A stretch of 64,000 bases of DNA, taken from Primorskyibacter aestuariivivens. Lineage in GTDB: Bacteria > Pseudomonadota > Alphaproteobacteria > Rhodobacterales > Rhodobacteraceae. Shown here piece by piece: positions 1 through 8,185 of the stretch. Where the stretch lies: NCBI RefSeq assembly GCF_028023675.1, contig NZ_JAQIOZ010000003.1, positions 62,001-126,000 on the forward strand, given 5' to 3'. Numbering within the stretch: the stretch's first letter is position 1; every line of letters starts with the position of its first letter. The position numbers and the translations under genes were made by a program. The notes below the pieces were generated by a model. The model saw only the letters and a program-made list of their open reading frames with translations. It was not told the origin of the DNA and ran no database searches.

Positions 1-468
1 GCCGCCGGTCTGGATCAGCTCGGCCACGGTCACGTCAAATCCCATTTCGGTGCCAAAGCGTTTGAGGTCCGCGGCATTGCCCGCGCGCCCCTTGCCGAAA
101 CAGAAATCCGCGCCCACCACCACATGGGCAAGCCCCAGCCCGTCGCGGATCACCCGGGCGGCGAATTCCTCGGGGGTCAGCCCGGCAAGCGCGTGGTTGA
201 AATTCAGTTCGTACAGCTTTTCCACGCCCAGCTTTTCCAACCGCGAGGCGCGTGCCTCGGACGACATCAGCCGAAAGGGCGGGGCATCCGGCGCAAAAAC
301 CTCGCGCGGATGTGGCTCAAAGGTCAGGATGCCCAGGGGCGCATCGTCACGCCGCGCAAGGTCGATCACCGCCACATGGCCGCGATGTACGCCATCGAAA
401 TTGCCGATGGCGACGCTGGCACCGCGATCCTGCGGCTCGACATATTGGTAATCGCGGATGATGCGCAT
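1..468 (-). CDS. ribF: Bifunctional riboflavin kinase/FMN adenylyltransferase, partial (3' end outside window)
   Basis: RibF phosphorylates riboflavin to FMN and adenylates FMN to FAD in the cytoplasm. Only the N-terminal 156 codons are present, because the gene runs off the left edge. The visible part is the nucleotidyltransferase (FAD synthetase) domain. It has the GNFDGVHRGH nucleotide-binding motif at about residues 22-31, then FEPHPREVF and a FCFGKGRAGN segment typical of the family. The C-terminal flavokinase domain lies outside the window. The ATG at 468 opens MRIIRDYQYV, a natural RibF N-terminus. The identification is secure from the motifs; completeness cannot be judged. Confidence 0.93.
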   Translation of the reverse strand, partial: MRIIRDYQYVEPQDRGASVAIGNFDGVHRGHVAVIDLARRDDAPLGILTFEPHPREVFAPDAPPFRLMSSEARASRLEKLGVEKLYELNFNHALAGLTPEEFAARVIRDGLGLAHVVVGADFCFGKGRAGNAADLKRFGTEMGFDVTVAELIQTGG

Positions 469-570
469 GGGCGTTTGGGTATCCCCGCCGCGTGCCGCTG
501 GCAAGGGGGGATGCGCCCGGTTTTACGCGGGATGGCCCGCCGCGCCAATGGCGGACGGGCCAAGTCCCGG

Positions 571-753
571 TCAGCTCTGGCGTGGGCCGCGCATTTCCGA
601 GATGGCAGAGCGGATCTTGCTCCAATCCCTGGCTTCGTCATGCTTGCCAGCTTCTTCGCAGGCGCGCATTTTCTGCGCCGCTTCAAGCTCGGCCTTGCCG
701 CCATGTGCGCTTAAAAGCGCGCGTGCATATTGAGTGGTCTGGATGGCGTCCAT
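571..753 (-). CDS. Small conserved-type protein of unknown function (60 aa)
   Basis: This is a 60-residue soluble, highly charged protein (MDAIQTTQYARALLSAHGGK...) with predicted amphipathic helices, no signal peptide and no membrane segment. An upstream in-frame start would give 76 aa. I chose the ATG at 753 because GGGAGG lies about 6 nt before it on the minus strand. It sits between ribF and a MaoC hydratase, all on the minus strand. The alternating Glu/Ala/Lys helix and the central Trp look like a genuine folded small protein rather than a shadow reading frame. I do not recognise a function. Confidence 0.7.
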   Translation of the reverse strand: MDAIQTTQYARALLSAHGGKAELEAAQKMRACEEAGKHDEARDWSKIRSAISEMRGPRQS

Positions 754-829
754 CGGTGTCCTCCCTTGGTCGGTTGATCCAGTGGAGGGCCACCATATCA
801 CAACCGCCGCGGGATTTCACCCTGTTGCC

Positions 830-853
830 GTAGGGTGGGCAGTTCTGCCCACC
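830..853. repeat. GTAGGGTGGGC palindromic repeat, copy 1
   Basis: An imperfect palindrome, GTAGGGTGGGCA then TTCTGCCCACC, lies just beyond the stop codon of the MaoC gene (860). The same unit recurs at 5587-5610, 5620-5643 and 9975-10001, and as a GTGCGC variant near 23027-23087. It can fold into a strong hairpin, so here it could protect or end the minus-strand MaoC transcript. The family resembles REP elements in size and placement; that classification is inference. Confidence 0.75.
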
Positions 854-859
854 AAAGCG

Positions 860-1303
860 TCAGTCGAACTTGCGCGAAGGCGCCAAAACCTTGGCCTCGC
901 CGATCAGCACTTTCTTGCCATCCACCGAGCAATGGCAGTCCAGCGTCACGCGGCGCTTGCCGTGGTCGATATCGACTACCTTGACCTCGGCATAGACCAT
1001 GTCGCCGGGGCGCACGGGGGCGAGGAATTTCAGCGTCTGGCCCATATAGACCGTGCCATGCCCGGGAAGCTGTTCGCCGATCACCGCCGAAATCAGACCG
1101 GCGGTCAGCATGCCGTGGGCGATGCGGCCCTCAAAGATCGTGTCCTGGGCATAGTCGTCATCCAGATGCACCGGGTTCCGGTCCGTGGAAACTTGCGCGA
1201 ACATCTCGATATCCTGATCTGTCACCTGTTTGCGCAGGTGGCGCGTCATGCCCATCTCGATATCTTCGATACAGATGGAGCCTCGGGGCAGATTATCGAA
1301 CAT
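860..1303 (-). CDS. MaoC-family (R)-specific enoyl-CoA hydratase-like protein
   Basis: This 147-aa single hotdog-fold protein is of the PhaJ/MaoC type, which hydrates trans-2-enoyl-CoA to (R)-3-hydroxyacyl-CoA. The hydratase-2 motif is intact: D41-R-N-P-V-H46-L-D, then FEGRIAHGML, giving the expected catalytic Asp/His pair. It continues with GTVYMGQTLKFLAPVRPGD, a conserved strand of the family. The ATG at 1303 is preferred over upstream starts because ATGGAGG lies 5 nt before it. Possible roles are supplying (R)-3-hydroxyacyl-CoA to PHA synthesis or a beta-oxidation side branch. Its neighbours do not decide which. Confidence 0.88.
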   Translation of the reverse strand: MFDNLPRGSICIEDIEMGMTRHLRKQVTDQDIEMFAQVSTDRNPVHLDDDYAQDTIFEGRIAHGMLTAGLISAVIGEQLPGHGTVYMGQTLKFLAPVRPGDMVYAEVKVVDIDHGKRRVTLDCHCSVDGKKVLIGEAKVLAPSRKFD

Positions 1304-1404
1304 GGGGGCCTCCATCTGGTCGCCTCTAAGTAATAAAACGCTGGCCAAGGGGCCTCATGAGCAACTTTATTACTTTGCGGGCGCAGAAAATCAACCCCTT
1401 TGTT

Positions 1405-2277
1405 TCAGCGCAGAAAGCCGATCGTAAAGCTCGGATTGATCATTTCCTTTTGAATATAGGCGTTTAGCGCGTCCGGGTCGGGTTGGTGCGACGTTTTGGT
1501 CTCGGCGGCGGCCAGCCCTCCCGAGATGAAAAGGGAATCGATATCTTCGCCCATCGCCCCATCAATGTCGGTATGTGCCCCGTCTCCGATGGCCAGAATG
1601 CCCGCCGGGGGAACATCGCGGCCAAGCTCGGCCAGACGGCGGCGGGCAAGGTCATAGATCGGCGGATGCGGTTTGCCGAAATAGAGGCTTTCGCCGCCCA
1701 TCTCCGTGTAAAGCTGTGCCACAGCCCCGGCGCACCATTCCCGGTTCTCGCCGCGATCGACCACGATATCGGGGTTGGCACAGAGCAGTTTCATGCCCTT
1801 TTGCTTGGCATAGAGCAGTTGCGGGCGCAGCTCTGTAGGGTCTGCAAGCGGGTCGAACGGCCCCGTGCACACGATCCCCTCGGCATCTTCAAGGTCTACC
1901 CGGCTGATCTCTACCGGGTTTTCGATAAGATGCAGTGGCTCGAAAAATGTGGTGTCGAACGCAGTGCCGATGAAATAGACCTTGGAGCCCACGACGCCGT
2001 TGAACATGGCCGCGCGGGCACTGTCGCCCGAGGTCGTGATCGTATCCCAGGCGTCGCGCGCCACGCCGATCTTGTCCAATTGCTTCTCGACCTCGTGGCG
2101 CGACCGGGGCGCATTTGTCAGCAGAATAACCGTACCGCCCCGCTGGCGATAGGCCTGCAATGCCGAAACCGCGTCTCCAAAAGGTGCGAGGCCGTTATGC
2201 ACGCAGCCCCAAAGATCGACAAAAAGCGCGTCGTAGCGGTCGGAAATCTCGGCAAGCTGTTCGATGATCTGGGTCAT
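1405..2277 (-). CDS. HAD-superfamily class IIA hydrolase (TIGR01459-like)
   Basis: The protein is 290 aa, matching the compact class IIA HAD phosphatases (NagD/AraL-like, TIGR01459 type). Near the N-terminus is DLWGCVHNG, where the first Asp is the expected nucleophile but the usual second Asp is replaced within LWG, as is typical of this subfamily. FGKPHPPIY carries the conserved Lys, and AIGDGAHTDIDGA carries the metal-binding acidic residues. The class IIA cap lies between them. I chose the ATG at 2277 (GAGG just upstream) instead of a start 35 codons earlier, because the family begins shortly before the first motif. The substrate is unknown. Confidence 0.85.
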   Translation of the reverse strand: MTQIIEQLAEISDRYDALFVDLWGCVHNGLAPFGDAVSALQAYRQRGGTVILLTNAPRSRHEVEKQLDKIGVARDAWDTITTSGDSARAAMFNGVVGSKVYFIGTAFDTTFFEPLHLIENPVEISRVDLEDAEGIVCTGPFDPLADPTELRPQLLYAKQKGMKLLCANPDIVVDRGENREWCAGAVAQLYTEMGGESLYFGKPHPPIYDLARRRLAELGRDVPPAGILAIGDGAHTDIDGAMGEDIDSLFISGGLAAAETKTSHQPDPDALNAYIQKEMINPSFTIGFLR

Positions 2278-2467
2278 GGGGGCCTCGGGCAATGAGTGTT
2301 TAGCCAAGATGTACTGGAGCCCCGCCATCGGGGCCAGCCCCTTGACGCGGATTGCGGCGGTTGGGTTGCCCAGACCCGCCAATCACGCTGGGGCGAGCGG
2401 TGGCCGTCTCATTGTCCGACAAAATGCACGAAACAGCCAAACAGTGATAACCGAGGCGAGCCCCCAT

Positions 2468-2581
2468 TCATTCGTCGCGGCTTCTTTCGTTCCGTGACCG
2501 GCGCGCCACGGCAAAGATCAGCCCGCCAAAGACCAGAAGCACAGGCAGGATCACCAGGAGTTTCAAACCGGCCCCGGACAT
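2468..2581 (-). CDS. Tiny single-pass membrane protein (37 aa)
   Basis: A short reading frame encodes MSGAGLKLLVILPVLLVFGG followed by a few hydrophobic residues and a basic/acidic tail ending RSRDE. It is one hydrophobic helix of about 20 residues with an Arg-rich cytoplasmic flank, the layout of many small inner-membrane proteins. A weak GAAAGG lies about 9 nt before the ATG at 2581. It falls between the HAD gene and the divergent EamA gene, where no other gene fits. I recognise no family. The membrane helix plus a positive-inside tail supports a real gene, but the small size keeps confidence moderate. Confidence 0.5.
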   Translation of the reverse strand: MSGAGLKLLVILPVLLVFGGLIFAVARRSRNERSRDE

Positions 2582-2721
2582 GTGAGCGCCTTTCAGAATT
2601 GTCGCATTACTTATAACTTATGAGTTCGCATAAGAAATTCCAGACCCGAGCGGGTGATGTCAGGGCTTGAATTCGGATAAATTCCGGCATTGGCTGATGC
2701 AACCCGGAAAAGGATCAAGCC

Positions 2722-3591
2722 ATGTCGGATCAATTACGCGGTCTGCTGATCACGCTTGTCGGCGTGCTTTTCGTGGTGCCCGATGCGCTGTTCGTGCGCC
2801 TGATCGATGCCGATCCTCTGGTGATCTCGTTCTGGCGCGGGTTGGTGGCCGGGTCGCTGCTCTTGCTCGGGATCGTGCTGTTTCAGGGAACGGCCCCGAT
2901 CCGGGCCGTGCTGCGCACCGGGTGGGCCGGGGCGGTCTATGTGGCCGCTGCGGGCGGCTCGGGCATTCTCTTTGTGCTGGCGGTGAGCCTGACCAGCGTG
3001 GCCAATGTGGTCTTTATCATCGCGGCGATGCCGGTCTTCGCAAGTCTCTACAGCAGGCTGTTTCTGGGCGAGCCGATCTCGCGGCGCATGGTGCTGACCA
3101 TGGCGGCGGTGGGTGTGGGGCTGGCGGTGATCGCTTATGGCTCGGGCGAGACCGAAGGCGCAACGCGGCGCGGCGATGTTGTGGCGCTGGGCGTGGCGGC
3201 CCTGTTTGCCGCCGGGCTGACAGCGGCGCGGCGGGCGCGCCCGGTTTCGATGGTGGCGGCGGTGCCCTTTGGCTACCTGCTCGCTGCCGCCTGCGTGCTG
3301 CCGTTCATCGAGCCGTTTTCCGTCCCGGACGGGCAATGGCATCTGGCGGCACTGCACGGGCTGTTCATCGTGATCAGCTCGGTGGGGCTTGCGCTTGGCC
3401 CGAAATACATCACCTCACCCGAGGTTGCGCTTTTGATTCTTCTGGAATCGGTGCTGGCACCGCTGCTGGTCTGGGGCGTGATCGGAGAAAACCCCGGCCC
3501 ATGGGCGCTTTTGGGAGGGGCGGTGGTCATCAGCGCGCTGGCCCTGTCCAACCTGATCGCGCTCAGGCGTCGGGGGCCTGTACGTGTTTAG
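2722..3591 (+). CDS. EamA/DMT-family transporter
   Basis: This 289-aa protein has about ten hydrophobic helices arranged as two EamA repeats of five, the standard drug/metabolite-transporter layout. The first repeat begins RGLLITLVGVLFVVPDALFV and the second begins near residue 150, after a charged loop. A Pro/Glu-containing segment before the last helices (GPKYITSPEVALLILLESVL) is typical of EamA exporters. The ATG follows an AAGGATCAAGCC leader. No neighbour suggests a substrate. It is probably an inner-membrane exporter of small metabolites. Confidence 0.85.
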   Translation: MSDQLRGLLITLVGVLFVVPDALFVRLIDADPLVISFWRGLVAGSLLLLGIVLFQGTAPIRAVLRTGWAGAVYVAAAGGSGILFVLAVSLTSVANVVFIIAAMPVFASLYSRLFLGEPISRRMVLTMAAVGVGLAVIAYGSGETEGATRRGDVVALGVAALFAAGLTAARRARPVSMVAAVPFGYLLAAACVLPFIEPFSVPDGQWHLAALHGLFIVISSVGLALGPKYITSPEVALLILLESVLAPLLVWGVIGENPGPWALLGGAVVISALALSNLIALRRRGPVRV

Positions 3592-4399
3592 AAAGCGGGG
3601 CGTTTCCGGGAAAGGCGGAAAGAAAGGTCCATGGCAATAAGATCCAAATTAAATTCACGAACAAAAAATGAGTATCATCATACCGACGAAGGCAATGATT
3701 TCGACCCATGGAATGGACAGGCCAAATGGGAGACTGATCTGTGAAAAGCGTATTTTTTTATCCGAGCGCATTTTTGTCACTTCAAGTGTTCTCTTCTGAT
3801 TGGAGAATGAAAAATGGAACTCGTTAATAACTAATGCGCCAATCGAATTATTTCGGCGACTTCTGCGCTAAGGATGAGGGGCAATTGTGTTGTAAGGATG
3901 CAGTATCAACACTTTTTTGCCACAATCATGGAGCCGAAGTGGGTCAGAAAGAGGGCGGAAGCGACAAGATTGGCCCATTTTTGTGAAAATTAACCGCATC
4001 GCTGAACAATCAATTATTTCGTCGTTGTATCGTTCGGAATTGGAAACAAACCGACTCGCATTTTGCGCATTTATTGATCACTGGTGATTGCTGTGAGCCG
4101 CCAGAATATTGGAAACAATTTGTTTTCGCACCGTGTAAATGGTTTGCCGGTTTATTAATACCTCTCGCCTTGTGTCATTATACCCCAATTCCGGTTGGGT
4201 GGGGGTGTTCATTCTCCCCAGGGTGGCGTTGGGGCGAATCATTCTTGTTTTTTGCCCTCTCGTTGAGCGCCTGCGAGTCGGGCTGTGGGGCGTTGCAAGC
4301 TGTAAGCAATCTGGGCCCAACCTGTCGTCAAGGTTTGACATGAATGATGATTCATGTTTCATGTAATGCACGGCGAAAACGCCTACAGTGGAGGTTTAC
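3592..4399. other. AT-rich intergenic region of about 0.8 kb without a convincing gene
   Basis: The region between the EamA gene and the ABC-transporter operon is visibly richer in A+T than its flanks, with runs such as TATTTTTTTATCC, and has many stops in all frames. I see no reading frame with coding character. A weak terminator-like structure lies at 4211-4239 (ATTCTCCCC pairing with GGGGCGAAT, then TTTTTT at 4248-4253), so a small plus-strand RNA is possible but unproven. The right end holds the promoter and operator of the next operon. Confidence 0.6.
4335..4363 (+). promoter_or_regulatory. Promoter with TetR-type operator for the ABC-transporter operon
   Basis: TTGACA at 4335-4340 is a perfect -35 box. 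Overlapping it is the palindrome CATGAAT-N4-ATTCATG at 4339-4356, continuing as GTTTCATG to 4363. The same 24 positions, except for the 4-nt spacer, occur inverted at 13531-13554 at the start of the tetR gene. Repressor bound here would block RNA polymerase. The -10 box is unclear: TTCATG lies at 17-nt spacing and TGTAAT at 21 nt. The operator assignment is an inference from the duplicated palindrome. Confidence 0.78.
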
Positions 4400-5578
4400 A
4401 TGAAACGCATTCTCAAGACCGGGGTGGCCATGCTGGCGCTGTCCCTGGCAACGGCGGCCAGTGCCGAGATCCGCATTGCCCATATCTACGGCAAGACCGG
4501 CCCGTTCGAAGCCTATGCAAAGCAATCCCATGACGGGCTGATGATGGGGCTGGAATATGCCACCGGCGGCACCATGGAAATCGATGGTGAGCCGATCGTG
4601 GTGATCGAGAAAGACACCCAGCTGGACCCCGCCAAGGGCCGCACGCTGCTGGCCGAAGCTTACGGCGATGATGACGCGCATATTGCGGTGGGACCGGTCT
4701 CCTCGGGCGTGGCGCTGGCGATGCTGCCGGTGGCCGAGGAATATGAGCGTATCCTCGTGGTGGAGCCCGCCGTCGCGGATTCGATCACCGGCGAGGCGTG
4801 GAACCGCTACATCTTCCGCACCGGGCGCAATTCGTCCCAGGATGCGATTTCCAACGCCGTGGCGCTGGGCGGTGAGGGCGTGACCGTGGCGACGCTGGCA
4901 CAGGATTATGCCTTTGGCCGTGACGGTGTGGCGGCGTTCAAGGAGGCGCTGGAAGCCACCGGGGCGACCATCGCACATGAAGAATACGTGCCAACGGACA
5001 CCACCGATTTCACGGCGGCGGCTGAGCGCATCTTCAACGCCATGGGCGAGGTCGAGGGCGAGAAAAAGCTCTTCATCATCTGGGCCGGTGGCGGCAATCC
5101 GATGAGCAAGATCAATGCCATGGACCCCTCGCGTTTCGGGGTCGAGATCGCGACGGGCGGCAATATCCTGGCTGCGCTGAAAGCCTACAAGGAACTGCCG
5201 GGTCTCGAAGGGGCCACGTACTACTATTACGAGATCCCGGACAACCCGGTGAATGACTGGCTGGTCGAAGAGCATTTCAAGCGTTATGACAGCCCGCCGG
5301 ATTTCTTCACCGCAGGCGGCATGTCCGCAGGCATCGCCGTGGTCGAGGCCATCAAGGCCGCAGGCGGTGCTGACGACACTGAGGCACTGATTGAGGCGAT
5401 GGAGGGCATGTCCTGGGAAACCCCCAAAGGCACCATGACCTTCCGTCCTGAGGATCATCAGGCGCTGCAGTCGATGTATCATTTCCGCACGGAAATTCAG
5501 GACGGCAAGGATTACGGCGTGCCGGTTCTGGTGCGCGAGCTGGGCATCGGCGATATGGATATCCCGATCCGCAATTAA
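4400..5578 (+). CDS. ABC transporter periplasmic substrate-binding protein (branched-chain/HAAT type)
   Basis: This 392-aa exported protein has a clear Sec signal peptide (MKRILKTGVAMLALSLATAA, cleaved after ASA) followed by a mature start EIRIAHIYGKTGPFEAY, typical of LivJ-like type I binding proteins. It captures the ligand in the periplasm for the permease pair encoded downstream. The ATG at 4400 has GGAGG about 6 nt upstream and is better than one four codons earlier. Downstream acyl-CoA genes under the same operator suggest that the ligand is a carboxylic acid rather than an amino acid; this is inference. A paired palindromic repeat separates it from the ATPase gene. Confidence 0.88.
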   Translation: MKRILKTGVAMLALSLATAASAEIRIAHIYGKTGPFEAYAKQSHDGLMMGLEYATGGTMEIDGEPIVVIEKDTQLDPAKGRTLLAEAYGDDDAHIAVGPVSSGVALAMLPVAEEYERILVVEPAVADSITGEAWNRYIFRTGRNSSQDAISNAVALGGEGVTVATLAQDYAFGRDGVAAFKEALEATGATIAHEEYVPTDTTDFTAAAERIFNAMGEVEGEKKLFIIWAGGGNPMSKINAMDPSRFGVEIATGGNILAALKAYKELPGLEGATYYYYEIPDNPVNDWLVEEHFKRYDSPPDFFTAGGMSAGIAVVEAIKAAGGADDTEALIEAMEGMSWETPKGTMTFRPEDHQALQSMYHFRTEIQDGKDYGVPVLVRELGIGDMDIPIRN

Positions 5579-5586
5579 GCCGGTGC

Positions 5587-5643
5587 GGTGGGCAGAAATG
5601 CCCACCCTACACGCCCCCCGTAGGGTGGGCAGTCTTGCCCACC
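5587..5643. repeat. Paired GTAGGGTGGGC repeats, head to head, between operon genes
   Basis: Two copies face each other: 5587-5610 (GGTGGGCAGAAATGCCCACCCTAC, written in two parts as GGTGGGCAGAAATG and CCCACCCTAC) and 5620-5643 (GTAGGGTGGGCAG then TCTTGCCCACC), with a 9-nt linker. Each copy is a hairpin, and the two together form one long stem. The element lies between the binding-protein gene and the first ATPase gene, where REP-like elements in other operons stabilise the upstream mRNA. That effect is inferred here. Confidence 0.8.
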
Positions 5644-5664
5644 TTCCTCCCTCGGAGATGTCAA

Positions 5665-6429
5665 ATGACCCAGGTTCTTCTGGAAACCCACGGTCTGACC
5701 GTGCGGTTCGGCGGTCATGTGGCCGTGGACGCGGTCTCCTGTGCCTTTCACGCCGGTGAACTGACCGCCATCGTCGGGCCTAACGGCGCGGGCAAGACCA
5801 CCTTTTTCAACCTGATTTCCGGCCAGATCCCGGCCAGCGCGGGTCGCGTCGATCTGGAAGGGGACGATATCTCGCGCCTTTCGGTCTCCGAGCGCTGCCG
5901 CCGCGGCCTTGGCCGGGCGTTCCAGCTGACCAACCTCTTTCCCGGCCTGTCGGTGCTGGAAAACGTGCGGCTGGCTATTCAGGCGCATCGCGGTGCGGGC
6001 CGTTCGCTGCTCACCATGGCCGACAGCCACCATGCCCTGACCACGGAGGCGATGGCGGTGCTGGAACGCGTGCGGCTCGATAGGCTCAGGGACCAGCCGG
6101 TCAATGCGCTTTCCCACGGCAATCAGCGCAAGCTGGAAGTGGCGATGCTGATCGCGCTGGACCCGCGTGTTTACATGTTTGACGAGCCCACCGCAGGGAT
6201 GAGCGTCGATGAGGCCCCCGTGGTGCTCGACCTGATCGCCGAGCTAAAGGCCGAGCGGGACCGCACGATCCTCCTCGTTGAGCACAAGATGGACGTGATC
6301 CGCACGCTGGCCGACCGCATCATCGTACTGCACAACGGCGCATTGGTGGCTGATGGCGAACCGGGCGCGGTCATGGCCTCGGACGTGGTGCAAGAGGCCT
6401 ATATGGGCAAGGAACTGGCCGATGTCTGA
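5665..6429 (+). CDS. ABC transporter ATP-binding protein (LivG type)
   Basis: This is a 254-aa ATPase of the branched-chain-type importer. Walker A is GPNGAGKTTF, the ABC signature is LSHGNQRKLEVA (LSYGQQR in many LivG proteins), and Walker B is VYMFDEPTAG. The H-loop His sits in LLVEHKMD. The C-terminal segment after the H-loop matches the LivG extension. The ATG at 5665 follows CGGAGATGTCAA and gives the standard family start. It overlaps the next gene by 8 bp, indicating translational coupling. It energises uptake together with the LivF-type partner. Confidence 0.92.
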   Translation: MTQVLLETHGLTVRFGGHVAVDAVSCAFHAGELTAIVGPNGAGKTTFFNLISGQIPASAGRVDLEGDDISRLSVSERCRRGLGRAFQLTNLFPGLSVLENVRLAIQAHRGAGRSLLTMADSHHALTTEAMAVLERVRLDRLRDQPVNALSHGNQRKLEVAMLIALDPRVYMFDEPTAGMSVDEAPVVLDLIAELKAERDRTILLVEHKMDVIRTLADRIIVLHNGALVADGEPGAVMASDVVQEAYMGKELADV

Positions 6430-7147
6430 TCTGATCCTCACGCTGAAAAACGTCCATACCGACATCGCGCAGTATCACATCCTGCATGGCGTTGACCTCG
6501 ACGTGCCGCGCGGCGCGGTCACCATGATGCTGGGCCGCAACGGCGTCGGCAAGACCACGACGCTGCGCACGATCATGGGGCTATGGGCGGCGCGCGACGG
6601 CGCGATCAGCTTTGACGGGCAGGATATCACCGGCCTGCCGACGCCCGCCCGCGCCCGTCTGGGGCTGGGATTTGTACCCGAGGATATGGGCATTTTCACC
6701 GATCTCACGGTCGAGGAAAACATGATGCTCGCCGCCGCTTCCGGGCCGCTTGATGCCGCGCGCAAAGAGCGCATCTTTACCGCCTTCCCACCGCTGCGCA
6801 CCTTTTGGGACTCCGAGGCAGGCAACCTGTCGGGCGGGCAGAAACAGATGCTCTCCATCGCGCGGGCCATGGCCGAGACGCGCAAGCTCTACCTGATCGA
6901 CGAGCCCACCAAGGGGCTGGCCCCGGCTATTGTCTCGACGATGGCGGCGGCGTTGCGCGAGTTGAAGGACGAGGGTGCGACGATCCTCATGGTGGAACAG
7001 AATTTCGCCGTCGCGAAAGCCCTGGGCGATTACGCGGCGGTCATGGATGACGGGCGCATCGTCTGGACCGGCACGATGGCCGAACTGGCGGGCAGTGCCG
7101 AGTTGCAGGAAAAATTCATGGGGCTGAGCATGGAGGCAGGGGCATGA
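6422..7147 (+). CDS. ABC transporter ATP-binding protein (LivF type)
   Basis: This 241-aa second ATPase has Walker A GRNGVGKTTT, signature LSGGQKQMLSIARAM and Walker B LYLIDEPTKG, which is the LivF form (EPTKG or EPSEG). The ATG at 6422 lies inside the last codons of the LivG-type gene (ATGTCTGA overlap), and its stop overlaps the next start (ATGA). This coupling fits equal amounts of the two ATPases. It is the partner of the preceding protein at the cytoplasmic face of the membrane. Confidence 0.92.
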   Translation: MSDLILTLKNVHTDIAQYHILHGVDLDVPRGAVTMMLGRNGVGKTTTLRTIMGLWAARDGAISFDGQDITGLPTPARARLGLGFVPEDMGIFTDLTVEENMMLAAASGPLDAARKERIFTAFPPLRTFWDSEAGNLSGGQKQMLSIARAMAETRKLYLIDEPTKGLAPAIVSTMAAALRELKDEGATILMVEQNFAVAKALGDYAAVMDDGRIVWTGTMAELAGSAELQEKFMGLSMEAGA

Positions 7148-8175
7148 GCGCGGCACCCGATCACAAACCCACATTCGCGGATGTTCCAATCACCGAGCGC
7201 GTGGCCCAGGCCATGCCGGTGCTGCTGATCCCGATCCTCGTGGTGCTGGGGCTTCTGGCCATTGGCAATCCGTCAAGCTGGCTCACCCTCACCGTATCCG
7301 GGCTGGCCATGGGGATGATGATCTTTGTCATGGCCTCTGGGCTTACGCTGGTTTTTGGCCTGATGGACGTGATCAATTTCGGCCATGGCGCGTTTATCTC
7401 GGTCGGCGCCTTCGTCGGCATCAGCGTGTTGTTCGCGCTCAGCACTTGGGCGGGTGCGCCATCACTGGCGCTGAACCTCGCCGCGATCCTTCTGGCGGTG
7501 GTGGCGGCCATGGTCGTCACCGGGGCGCTGGGCTGGGCATTCGAGCGGGTGATCGTGAAGCCCGTTTACGGCGCGCATCTCAAACAGATCCTTGTCACGG
7601 TTGGCGGCCTTATCGTGCTGGAGCAACTGATCCACGTGGTCTGGGGGCCCGAGGAGATTTTCCTGACCCGGCCCGAAATGCTCAAGGGGTCCATCACCTT
7701 CTGGGGCGCGGCGTTGGAGAAATATCGGTTGCTCGCCGTGGCCGTGGGGCTGGTGCTGTTCATCGCCATGCGGCTGGTGTTCCGCCGCACCAAGATCGGC
7801 TTGATCGTGCGCGCGGGCGTCGAGAATGGCGAGATGGTCGAGGCGCTGGGTTACCGGCTGCGCATCGTCTTTGTGGGTGTTTTCATCGCGGGCTCCGCGC
7901 TGGCGGGCCTGGGCGGCGTGATGTGGGGTCTCTATCAGGAGGTGATTACCGCCGGGATGGGTGAGGAGATGATGATCCTTGTCTTCATAGTGGTGATCAT
8001 CGGCGGGCTTGGCTCGGTCGAAGGGGCCTTTATCGGCGCGCTCTTGGTGGGGTTGATGCAGAACTACATCGCTTTTCTTGAGCCGAAACTGGCGCTGATT
8101 TCCAATATCGGTCTGATGACCGCGATCCTGATGTGGCGACCGCAGGGCATGATGCCCGTGGTCAAGGCGAAGTGA
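7144..8175 (+). CDS. ABC transporter permease (LivH type)
   Basis: This 343-aa inner-membrane permease has about eight helices. The region LTLVFGLMDVINFGHGAFIS is the hallmark LivH segment, and GGLGSVEGAFIGALLVGL near the C-terminus is the conserved coupling region of the family. It is about 50 residues longer than typical LivH at the N-terminus, which holds an extra hydrophobic stretch (MPVLLIPILVVLGLLAIG). It starts in an ATGA overlap with the LivF-type gene. With the following LivM-type protein it should form the translocation channel. Confidence 0.9.
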   Translation: MSAAPDHKPTFADVPITERVAQAMPVLLIPILVVLGLLAIGNPSSWLTLTVSGLAMGMMIFVMASGLTLVFGLMDVINFGHGAFISVGAFVGISVLFALSTWAGAPSLALNLAAILLAVVAAMVVTGALGWAFERVIVKPVYGAHLKQILVTVGGLIVLEQLIHVVWGPEEIFLTRPEMLKGSITFWGAALEKYRLLAVAVGLVLFIAMRLVFRRTKIGLIVRAGVENGEMVEALGYRLRIVFVGVFIAGSALAGLGGVMWGLYQEVITAGMGEEMMILVFIVVIIGGLGSVEGAFIGALLVGLMQNYIAFLEPKLALISNIGLMTAILMWRPQGMMPVVKAK

Positions 8176-8185
8176 GGGCGACAGG

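Noticed and set aside
4074-4371. Overlapping short frames on both strands in the AT-rich region
   Set aside because: No ribosome site, no coding composition, and the frame runs through the operator.
4352-5605. A 417-codon minus-strand frame opposite the substrate-binding protein gene
   Set aside because: The sense strand encodes a protein with a signal peptide and family motifs; the antisense product has none.
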